NCBI GenBank assembly: GCA_964522975.1
Contig: CAZFXK010000072.1
Coordinates: 1-13,011 of the forward strand
Source of the DNA: Bacteroides_E sp964522975
Lineage (GTDB): Bacteria > Bacteroidota > Bacteroidia > Bacteroidales > Bacteroidaceae
Direction of reading: 5' to 3'
Length of the DNA stretch: 13,011 nucleotides
Each line of letters begins with the position of its first letter. The first letter of the stretch is position 1. The notes under the pieces are model-generated. The model did not search any database. It was not told the DNA's origin and saw only the letters and a list, made by a program, of their open reading frames with translations. Position numbers and translations under genes: made by a program. Of the stretch, positions 1 to 5,823 are shown one piece after another.

Positions 1-80
1 AAAGCCAAGACCCCCCCTTGGGGTATGAATCAAAAGCCTGTTAAATGAACGCACCGGCTAATACACTTGGCTTTAGCGGC
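1..80 (-). ncRNA. Possible structured 5' leader or small RNA, cut by the window edge
   Basis: Read leftward from the promoter at 118-86, the predicted transcript starts near position 80 and almost at once enters AAAGCCAAG (75-67). Its perfect complement CTTGGCTTT is at 9-1. Inside this 9-bp closing stem are a GCC/GGC pairing and an ACCCC-AAGG-GGGGT hairpin, which gives a possible three-way junction. The CCAAG inside that hairpin can also pair with CTTGG near the 3' end, so two folds compete for the same strand, as in an attenuator. The 3' stem ends in CTTT exactly at the edge. Whether a U-tract (terminator, hence a small RNA of about 80 nt) or a gene (hence a leader) follows cannot be seen. 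No known riboswitch class was recognised. Confidence 0.3.
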
Positions 81-85
81 AATGA

Positions 86-118
86 CAAAGATACACACTT
101 TTTACTCTACGTTCCAAA
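86..118 (-). promoter_or_regulatory. Leftward Bacteroidota-type promoter
   Basis: On the minus strand a TTTG (-33 box, 118-115) is followed after 21 bp by TATCTTTG (-7 box, 93-86), a perfect TAnnTTTG. Transcription would start near 80 and leave the window on the left. The gene it serves is not in the window. Confidence 0.5.
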
Positions 119-208
119 TCTTTTTATCCTTTTATTTAAGTAAAAGCTAGCTAATACAAAGAAAGGATATGAAGGCCTCCTTACTCATATAGAAAGAGGA
201 ATTAAGAG

Positions 209-243
209 GGGCTGTTTTTTCAAAGCAGAAAAAACATTAGCCC
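209..243. repeat. Long inverted repeat / hairpin
   Basis: GGGCT-GTTTTTTC (209-221), loop AAAGCA, GAAAAAAC (228-235), a 3-nt bulge ATT, then AGCCC (239-243). This is 13 base pairs interrupted by one bulge. Neither side is followed by a T-tract on the strand that would be transcribed, so it is not a standard intrinsic terminator. Its right arm runs into the 22-bp-periodic GACCRAG block and shares the first degenerate copy (GCCCAAG, 240-246). Confidence 0.5.
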
Positions 244-340
244 AAGGTGGATCCGGTCAGGGACCAAGCATCACTCTCTCCCGGACCGAGCACTCCTCGA
301 GCCCCGACCAAAGGGCCTTCGATCACCGACCGAGGAAAAA
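236..340. repeat. 22-bp-periodic direct-repeat array (GACCRAG)
   Basis: GACC starts at 262, 284, 306 and 328, exactly 22 bp apart each time. The extended units are GACCAAG, GACCGAG, GACCAAA and GACCGAG. A degenerate copy, GCCCAAG, sits in register at 240. The four bases before each GACC fit C-M-S-S, while the other roughly 11 bp of each unit differ freely, so only the core is shared. The block is clearly GC-richer than the AT-rich DNA on both sides. It lies between a leftward promoter (118-86) and the rightward gene at 445. It may be a decayed minisatellite, a row of protein-binding sites on one face of the helix, or part of an RNA. Confidence 0.6.
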
Positions 341-390
341 GAGAAAAAATATCTTTTAATGCCCAAAGAAGAAATAAGTCCCGTTTTATG

Positions 391-398
391 TATCTTTA
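391..398 (+). promoter_or_regulatory. Possible -7 box for the 445 gene
   Basis: TATCTTTA is one base from TAnnTTTG, about 47 bp before the ATG at 445. No clear -33 TTTG lies at the expected distance. A similar TATCTTTT at 350-357 is an alternative. A purine-rich AGAGAGG (427-433) lies about 11 nt before the start codon. Confidence 0.3.
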
Positions 399-444
399 GC
401 CTTTTAACAAAAAACAAACAAAAATTAGAGAGGTAAACATAAAA

Positions 445-873
445 ATGAATTGGAAAGTAGATAAAAAAACATTAACCCTATTAGCCGGCGTGGTTTGGTT
501 TCTGGCCGGAGTTAACATTTTTCGTATTGGAATAGACACCTGGCTAAACCATAAACAAAATTTCCTCATCGAACTTTGTTTAGCAGTCTTGATATTTTGT
601 ATCTTTTTTTTCGTGATATTCAAACCCATATGTAAAAAAAACATCCAAAGAATCCTACAGAAAGGAGAAAAAAACCATCCGCTTTCATTCTTTAACGCAA
701 AAGGATGGATAACCATGATCGGCATGATGACCTTTGGTATTTTAGGAAGAAAATATGGACTTTTCCCTGACAGTTTTATTCTTTTCTTTTATACAGGTCT
801 TGCCTCTGCATTAATGACAGCCGGACTCCTTTATTTGTATATGGCATGCTGCAAAATAAAAGTCGCAAACTAA
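445..873 (+). CDS. Small four-helix inner-membrane protein of unknown function
   Basis: A 142-residue protein that is mostly hydrophobic, with four predicted membrane helices at about 9-29, 41-61, 86-102 and 108-132. The basic N-terminus and the Lys-rich loop at 60-78 suggest that both ends and the central loop are cytoplasmic. Near the start it has an AGVVWFLAGVNIFRIG stretch. The third helix is preceded by a cytoplasmic PLSFFNAKG turn, and the fourth by GLFPDSFILFFYTGL. From memory, similar small proteins with an 'AG-W-AG-N-RIG' first helix occur as uncharacterised proteins in Bacteroidota and Firmicutes, but I know of no function for them. It has no signal peptide beyond the first helix and no enzyme motif. 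It stands alone: the next gene has its own -7 box about 100 bp downstream, so an operon is unlikely. The reading frame is secure, but the function is not known. Confidence 0.75.
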   Translation: MNWKVDKKTLTLLAGVVWFLAGVNIFRIGIDTWLNHKQNFLIELCLAVLIFCIFFFVIFKPICKKNIQRILQKGEKNHPLSFFNAKGWITMIGMMTFGILGRKYGLFPDSFILFFYTGLASALMTAGLLYLYMACCKIKVAN

Positions 874-970
874 GGTTTTTATTGCTTTTAACAGACAAAT
901 AGTCCCCACATTAATAGACTTATTTTTTACTATTCATTCAATAAAAAAGAGAATATCACCAAAAAGTATT

Positions 971-978
971 TAAATTTG
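971..978 (+). promoter_or_regulatory. -7 promoter box for the S41 peptidase gene
   Basis: TAAATTTG matches TAnnTTTG exactly. It places the transcript start near 984-986, downstream of the possible TTG start at 976 and about 27 nt before ATG 1012. It therefore decides the start codon. No -33 TTTG is seen at the usual spacing. Confidence 0.45.
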
Positions 979-1011
979 CAAATTAGAAATATATACCAGA
1001 AAAAGAGCACA

Positions 1012-2400
1012 ATGAATAAACATTATCATTCAAAAATAACTTTCCTTTTATTCTTTTTAATGGGTTTAATAAACTCATCCTGTGGAGAAGACCGAAGAGT
1101 GGAATATTACGAAGAGACTAAAGTTGATCGATGGATAGAAAGCACAATGCGACAACATTATTATTGGTATGAAGATATGCCTTCTTCATCCGATGAAAAA
1201 CTAAACTATTTCTCTCCTCCTAAAGATTTCCTTAACAGCTTACTTAGTAAGAATGACGGAAAGAGAGGAAGACCCTATTCTTACATAGAAAATCTTTTAG
1301 AAAATGGAAGTCAAACCCGATCCATACACAACATAAAAAACTCTTATGGCTTTGAATTTGCCTCTTATACTGATTATAAATTAAGAGTGTTATATGTTGT
1401 AAAAAACTCACCTGCAAGCGATGTTGGATTGAAACGAGGAGATTGGATACTATCCATCAATGGGGAAAAAATAACAGACTCCTGGATTGATTTATTACTC
1501 AATGGAGGTGAATCTTTAGAATTAGGAATAGGAGCCTATGATGAAGAAAACAAAGAATTTAAAGTTACAAAAACGATTACATTACCGCCATCAAGGCCAA
1601 TAGAAGATAACCCTATTTATTTAAATGATGTATTAACTGTTGAAAACCATAATATAGGATACATTGTATACAACCACTTCACCCCTCATAAAATAGATAC
1701 AGATGAAGATAATATCTATGACAATCAACTGCGTGAAATATCCAAAAAATTCAAGACCCAAGGAATAAAAGATTTGGTTCTTGACTTACGATATAATAAC
1801 GGAGGCTATTTAACTTCCGCATCTTTATTGTGTGAGATTTTAGCTCCGGCCTCTGCAAAAGGAAACACAATGTATTCTCTTGAATATAATGATAAACAAA
1901 AAAATCCTTGGGATACATATTATTTTAATCAACATTATTTAGGAGACGGAGTAAATTTAGACCTGAAAACACTTTACGTTTTAGTGAGTAGTGCTACTGC
2001 ATCTGCCTCTGAATTAATCATTAATTGCTTAGATCCATATATGAAAGTGGTTCTTATTGGAACACAAACAGAGGGTAAGAATGTAGGCTCAACCACTTAT
2101 ACACACGAAGACGGAGAATGGGCCTTACACCCCATTATCTTTAAAATATACAATTCTGAAGAAAAGTCTGAATACAAAGATGGATTCAAGCCGGACATCC
2201 CATTTAATGATTTAGAATTACCCAATAAACTGCATGAGTTAGGGGATCCTAATGAAGCATTACTCAAACGTGCCATAGGAAAAATTATAGGAAAACCGGT
2301 AATTGAACAAAAAAAAATCCGCTCACGTAGTCAAGGTTTCTCTTTACAATTAGCTAAATCATCCATAGCTGTTAAGGCAACACCTATTTTAATAAAATAA
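1012..2400 (+). CDS. S41-family (C-terminal processing) peptidase, lipoprotein, PDZ-containing
   Basis: A predicted 462-residue secreted serine protease of the tail-specific/CtpA type. From ATG 1012 the N-terminus is a lipoprotein signal: a basic start, a hydrophobic core at 9-20, and a Cys at 24 after INSS. This suggests a cleaved, lipid-anchored protein. A PDZ-like substrate-recognition region lies at about 110-180 (SPASDVGLKRGDWILSINGE). The S41 catalytic domain is at about 212-385, with DLRYNNGG at 258-265 and the nucleophile motif TASASE. Ser331 and Lys356 (TEGKNVG) are 25 residues apart, the spacing of the Ser-Lys dyad in E. coli Tsp, so it should be active. An acidic DTDEDNIYD loop (229-237) resembles a calcium-binding type-3 repeat. 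A TTG at 976 would add 12 residues, but it precedes the predicted transcript start. The gene appears to be a single unit; the substrate is unknown. Confidence 0.85.
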   Translation: MNKHYHSKITFLLFFLMGLINSSCGEDRRVEYYEETKVDRWIESTMRQHYYWYEDMPSSSDEKLNYFSPPKDFLNSLLSKNDGKRGRPYSYIENLLENGSQTRSIHNIKNSYGFEFASYTDYKLRVLYVVKNSPASDVGLKRGDWILSINGEKITDSWIDLLLNGGESLELGIGAYDEENKEFKVTKTITLPPSRPIEDNPIYLNDVLTVENHNIGYIVYNHFTPHKIDTDEDNIYDNQLREISKKFKTQGIKDLVLDLRYNNGGYLTSASLLCEILAPASAKGNTMYSLEYNDKQKNPWDTYYFNQHYLGDGVNLDLKTLYVLVSSATASASELIINCLDPYMKVVLIGTQTEGKNVGSTTYTHEDGEWALHPIIFKIYNSEEKSEYKDGFKPDIPFNDLELPNKLHELGDPNEALLKRAIGKIIGKPVIEQKKIRSRSQGFSLQLAKSSIAVKATPILIK

Positions 2401-2497
2401 GAAAAATAATTACTTAAAAACGCAAGAATATAATATCTAATAAGACACTAAAGAGCAAAGGAACAATAACTTTTATATTAAAATAAAGAAGAACCCA

Positions 2498-2527
2498 TTT
2501 GCTAATCGTATTTTATTCTTATATTTA
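2498..2527 (+). promoter_or_regulatory. Promoter of the AraC-family gene
   Basis: TTTG (2498-2501), 18 bp, then TATATTTA (2520-2527), one base from TAnnTTTG. The predicted transcript start, near 2534, gives a leader of about 43 nt before ATG 2578. This suggests the regulator is transcribed separately from the upstream peptidase gene. Confidence 0.45.
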
Positions 2528-2577
2528 TAACATAATTTCAAAAACGTGAAAAAAACTTTAACTTATTAGACTCAAGA

Positions 2578-3453
2578 ATGAAAGTATTATATTTGAAAGA
2601 GCATCTATCTTGCACTAATTATTTATCGAATACCCTCAATGGCTTTAATCGATATAGCCTAAAGGCCAATGAATCTTTTACCATTCAAAACGAAGATTTA
2701 CATTTCCTTTTTTTCTTTAGAACAGGAAAAGTAGAAATCTCTTGTAGTGAGTTTGACAATAAAGTTTACGAAGGTGGCAATATGATTTTCTTGGCTAAAG
2801 GTAATAGAATAAAAGGAAAAGTAATAACAGACTCAAAATTCACTTTAGTCTGTTTTGAAAAACACATCAATCTATGCGATAAAGCAATGCTTGAATCCTT
2901 ATACATAAAACAAAAAGTCATAGGAGAAAAAAACTACGATGGATTACCTCTTAGAACCGGTATAAACAAAGTATTAGATAGTGTAGATTACTATTTAGAT
3001 AATAAACTTTCTTGCAAACATCTGCACTTGCTCAAACTACAGGAAGTATTTTTCATTCTACGTGCCGAGTATAAAAAGAAAGAACTGGTTTACTTCTTTA
3101 AACCTATGCTTGATCAAAGTGTTAGCTTTGAAGATTTTGTTATGACCAACTATAAAAGGGTAAAAACAGTAGAGGAATTAGCAGAACTTTATAATTGTTC
3201 TCAGCGAACCTTTAATCGGTATTTTCAAGAAACATTCAACGATTCTCCCTATAATTGGATGCTAAAACAAAAATCTGAAGAAGTAAAAGAGTTATTAACA
3301 ACCACAAAAACTCCTTTTAAAACCATTATAGAGGATTATAATTTTTCTTCACCTTCTCATTTTTCTACATTTTGTCGTGCTCAGTTTGGAGTTCCGCCAC
3401 GTGATGTGAGAAAAAAAGCACAAAAAATAAAGAATAATGTTGATAGTGAATGA
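2578..3453 (+). CDS. AraC/XylS-family transcriptional regulator
   Basis: A 291-residue cytoplasmic DNA-binding regulator. The N-terminal half (about 20-110) is rich in beta-type sequence, consistent with the cupin-like sensing domain of the family, although no ligand can be inferred. The C-terminal AraC domain (about 185-280) has two helix-turn-helix units. The first is at about 197-218 (KTVEELAELYNCSQRTFNRYF); the second, at about 245-267, is followed by the family signature FSTFCRAQFGVPPRDVRK. The C-terminal tail is basic. It lies 177 bp downstream of the S41 peptidase gene with its own promoter, and it converges with the TonB-dependent receptor gene. Either neighbour could be a target, but nothing in the sequence proves this. 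The gene is AT-rich, like the two genes to its left and unlike the pst operon. Confidence 0.85.
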   Translation: MKVLYLKEHLSCTNYLSNTLNGFNRYSLKANESFTIQNEDLHFLFFFRTGKVEISCSEFDNKVYEGGNMIFLAKGNRIKGKVITDSKFTLVCFEKHINLCDKAMLESLYIKQKVIGEKNYDGLPLRTGINKVLDSVDYYLDNKLSCKHLHLLKLQEVFFILRAEYKKKELVYFFKPMLDQSVSFEDFVMTNYKRVKTVEELAELYNCSQRTFNRYFQETFNDSPYNWMLKQKSEEVKELLTTTKTPFKTIIEDYNFSSPSHFSTFCRAQFGVPPRDVRKKAQKIKNNVDSE

Positions 3454-3467
3454 TAACATACAAATAT

Positions 3468-3500
3468 AAAAGCCTGTTCCACAAAAAAGAACAGGCTTTT
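3468..3500. terminator. Bidirectional intrinsic terminator
   Basis: AAAAGCCTGTTC (3468-3479), a 9-nt loop, then GAACAGGCTTTT (3489-3500): a perfect 12-bp stem whose outer A-T pairs provide a T-tract on both strands. It lies between the ends of the rightward AraC gene (3453) and the leftward receptor gene (3514) and can serve both. Confidence 0.9.
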
Positions 3501-3513
3501 ATATTTTCAAGAT

Positions 3514-5565
3514 CTACCAATTCACATTGACTTTAACTCCAGCATTAAACCAAAAACCAGGCTGAGGTACATTTCCATAATCATAATACTTACGATTAAA
3601 AATGTTATCAAAAGCAGCATAAATCACATACTTTGGCTTATTCCATTCCAACTTTAAATCAACTAAAGCATAAGATCCATAGGGCTGAATTGTTTTTGTG
3701 GGTTTAAGATTCTCATCGTAAATAAAATATCCCCCCATTCGATCTTGCCAACGTATGGACCAAGAAGCGTGTAAACAATCATAAACACGATGACTTAATT
3801 GGGCAATAAACTTATGCCGTAAATATTCTAAAGCATAATTTGATTTATAAATTTCTTGTGAATTTTCTTTGTCCTGATGAAGATAAGCGTAGTTAAGAGA
3901 TAGCTGATTTAAATAACTATCAAATCCCAGCAATTCGGAAAAAAGAAGCTGAAAAGAAGTATCAAAACCATAATTACTTAACTTCAAAAGATTGGTAGAG
4001 TGATAAATGTCATCGGCATGAAACATCACCCAATCAATCATCTCTCTACCTCTTTGATAGAATGTACTAACTTCTGCACGAAGGCCATTTGCCCTATAAC
4101 TCCCCCCAACACTATACGCATCGGTTCGTTCTGGTTTTAAATTTTTATCCCCTACTTGGGCAACACTTTCATAGAATAGATCTGTAAACGTTGGAAGTCG
4201 TAAAGCTTTATTCCAAGAAACAAACAGTTTCCATTGAGGGGTAGGACGATAAGATAAATCAATTCCGGGATAAAAGCGGAATTTTTGATCCAATCCGGTA
4301 TTCATTGTTGCAAGAACTCCCGTAGACAGGGTAACAGTAGAAAAAATAAAGTTGTGTTCCAAAAAATAGCTAACATTCGTCCGACTCACTTTTTTTGAAT
4401 ACTTCCTTCCCCGATGCCCGGGAACAGAAACCTCTTTTCCTTCATCTAACTCTTCTCCCATATTTGTACTTAATAAACCTTCAGTCCTAACTTCAGCACC
4501 AAATCCCGTTTTACCCCATAGAGATGAAAAATAACCGTTCACTCCTACTCCATAGACATCATTCCGATGAAAATTCTCTCCTGTCTCAGTACCCTTTATA
4601 AGTTGATAATGATCGTAAGAACGATTCCAATACAAAATCGGACGCATCTGAACCGTTCCTTTAGTTTCCCCTTGCAAAGCAACAAAATAACGCCTGGTTT
4701 CCTCATATTGGTTAGGATAAGAGGCACTATAAAAAGTATTAGCCCCATACTTTTGATCGGAAATACCCAATTGCCAGTTGAAGTGAACTAGAGGTAGAGC
4801 ATACTCCCCTTGATAAAATCCTTTTCCTTGCTTAAAATCACTATTATGAACGGCACCATCACTACGCTGATAGTTTCCACTAAGTTGATGAGTAAATTTT
4901 GAAGTGTTTAAAGAAAGATGGGTACCTCCTCCAACAGAACCATATTGCCCTCCTTTAAGATGAAACAATATACCATTTTGCTTGGATTGTTTGGTTACGA
5001 TATTAACGGCACCGGAGAAGGCAGCCGTACCGTAAATACGAGCAGCGGGACCTTGCAATATTTCAATGCGTTCAATTTGGTCAACAGAGACAGGGAGGTC
5101 CAGATTAAGATGTCCGGTTTGTGGGTTATTGATGTTAATTCCATTGAGAAGAAGAGTCAGTTGATCGAATGTTCCACCCCGAATGGAAAGATCGGTTTGG
5201 ATGCCAAAGGCACTGCGTTGCCTAATGTCTACAGGGGCAATGAATTTCAATAAATCATTGACACTATTTGCATTTATCTTTTGAATCTCATCCTGTGATA
5301 GAATAATGACTTGCCGAACCATCTCCTGCTGGGTTAAGGGGACTCGTGTACCAATGACCTCCACTTCCTCCAAGGAATAACTGTTCACTTGTTCATCAAC
5401 TCTATTTTGAGCAGACAACTCTTTAACATTAGCAAAAGTTAAAGTCATAATAGACAGTACACCAATGACCACCTCTTTCTTTAGACTGGCAAAAACGGCG
5501 TAAGTTTTACGTGAAAACCGTTTCCAACCTACACTTTTCGATAAAAATAAACTTTGTTCTTTCAT
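3514..5565 (-). CDS. TonB-dependent outer-membrane receptor (BtuB-like)
   Basis: A 683-residue outer-membrane transporter that takes up a bound ligand using TonB energy. The signal peptide is unusually long: about 31 residues rich in basic and aromatic residues (WKRFSRKTYAVFASLKKE), then a hydrophobic core at 32-47, with likely cleavage after ELSA (52). A TonB-box-like LEEVEVIGTR is at 65-74. The plug domain (about 77-192) contains LSIRGGTFDQLTLLLNGI and IERIEILQGPAARIYG. The remaining roughly 490 residues fit a beta-barrel and end in an aromatic Trp, typical of outer-membrane insertion signals. There is no SusC-type N-terminal carboxypeptidase-like domain, no SusD partner and no cobalamin riboswitch, so the substrate cannot be named. 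B12, another cofactor or a metal chelate are all possible. It is a single-gene unit with its own promoter and a shared terminator downstream. Confidence 0.9.
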   Translation of the reverse strand: MKEQSLFLSKSVGWKRFSRKTYAVFASLKKEVVIGVLSIMTLTFANVKELSAQNRVDEQVNSYSLEEVEVIGTRVPLTQQEMVRQVIILSQDEIQKINANSVNDLLKFIAPVDIRQRSAFGIQTDLSIRGGTFDQLTLLLNGININNPQTGHLNLDLPVSVDQIERIEILQGPAARIYGTAAFSGAVNIVTKQSKQNGILFHLKGGQYGSVGGGTHLSLNTSKFTHQLSGNYQRSDGAVHNSDFKQGKGFYQGEYALPLVHFNWQLGISDQKYGANTFYSASYPNQYEETRRYFVALQGETKGTVQMRPILYWNRSYDHYQLIKGTETGENFHRNDVYGVGVNGYFSSLWGKTGFGAEVRTEGLLSTNMGEELDEGKEVSVPGHRGRKYSKKVSRTNVSYFLEHNFIFSTVTLSTGVLATMNTGLDQKFRFYPGIDLSYRPTPQWKLFVSWNKALRLPTFTDLFYESVAQVGDKNLKPERTDAYSVGGSYRANGLRAEVSTFYQRGREMIDWVMFHADDIYHSTNLLKLSNYGFDTSFQLLFSELLGFDSYLNQLSLNYAYLHQDKENSQEIYKSNYALEYLRHKFIAQLSHRVYDCLHASWSIRWQDRMGGYFIYDENLKPTKTIQPYGSYALVDLKLEWNKPKYVIYAAFDNIFNRKYYDYGNVPQPGFWFNAGVKVNVNW

Positions 5566-5580
5566 AAAAATGATTTAAAA

Positions 5581-5596
5581 ATGGGATGAATCCCAT
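5581..5596. promoter_or_regulatory. Palindrome / leader hairpin just before the receptor start codon
   Basis: ATGGGAT-GA-ATCCCAT is a perfect 7+2+7 inverted repeat that ends 15 nt upstream of the ATG at 5565. In the mRNA it would form a 6-bp stem with a 4-nt loop close to the ribosome landing site; in DNA it could be a dimeric repressor's operator. Further upstream the leader also holds an ACGG/CCGT pairing (about 5623-5639). Confidence 0.4.
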
Positions 5597-5658
5597 AATG
5601 ATTAATAATAGATAAAGACCAAACGGATAAAACCGTCTAGCCTACTATCTGTGATTAA

Positions 5659-5690
5659 CAAAGGTAGGTAATCTAAACTTAGAGCACAAT
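5659..5690 (-). promoter_or_regulatory. Promoter of the TonB-dependent receptor gene
   Basis: On the minus strand ATTG (5690-5687), 20 bp, then TACCTTTG (5666-5659), a perfect TAnnTTTG. The transcript would start near 5652, giving a leader of about 87 nt. This separates the receptor from the upstream phoR. Confidence 0.5.
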
Positions 5691-5753
5691 AAAAAATAAA
5701 CTAGTCTACAAAATAAGCCGGTACAGAAAAAGGAGCGAATTAAAAGAAGAAAA

Positions 5754-5789
5754 TCAACTCCGACAAAATCCAAAAGGAAAACGAGTTGA
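5754..5789 (-). terminator. Probable terminator of the pst-pho operon
   Basis: Read leftward: TCAACTC (5789-5783), a loop of about 22 nt, GAGTTGA (5760-5754), then the T-rich TTTTCTTCTTTT. It lies about 35 bp after the phoR stop codon and before the receptor promoter. The loop is longer than usual, so efficiency is uncertain. Confidence 0.5.
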
Positions 5790-5823
5790 CTTTGAACTTA
5801 TAAAAAGAACCTAAAAAGGACTT

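Larger units (their letters stand above)
94..444. other. Gene-free divergent intergenic region
   Basis: No convincing coding sequence is present on either strand; the only reading frames are tiny (about 22 codons or fewer). Apart from the hairpin (209-243) and the repeat block (236-340), the DNA is AT-rich. It serves as a divergent spacer between a leftward unit off the left edge and the rightward gene at 445. Confidence 0.6.

Noticed and set aside
50..60. GCACCGGCTAA matches the 530-loop region of 16S rRNA
   Set aside because: Only 11 bases match, on the strand opposite the predicted transcript, and the flanking 16S sequence is absent. Probably chance.
83..151. 22-codon reading frame (MTKIHTF...) in the left intergenic region
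   Set aside because: Too short, overlaps the opposite-strand promoter, and has no supporting signal.
236..340. CRISPR-like array
   Set aside because: Only about 7-11 bp of each 22-bp unit are shared, there are no spacers of normal length, and no cas genes are nearby.
874..935. Terminator after the 445-873 gene
   Set aside because: Only a 4-bp AGTC/GACT stem before TTATTTTTTA; too weak to call.
976..1011. TTG start for the S41 peptidase gene
   Set aside because: It overlaps the -7 box TAAATTTG and would put 12 extra residues before an otherwise standard lipoprotein signal.
4918..5253. Rightward reading frame of 111 codons
   Set aside because: Lies antisense within the plug region of the TonB-dependent receptor, which has clear family motifs; a shadow frame.
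5566..5823. Cobalamin riboswitch before the BtuB-like receptor
   Set aside because: The conserved B12-box core (GCCACTG) and the required length and multi-stem architecture are absent.
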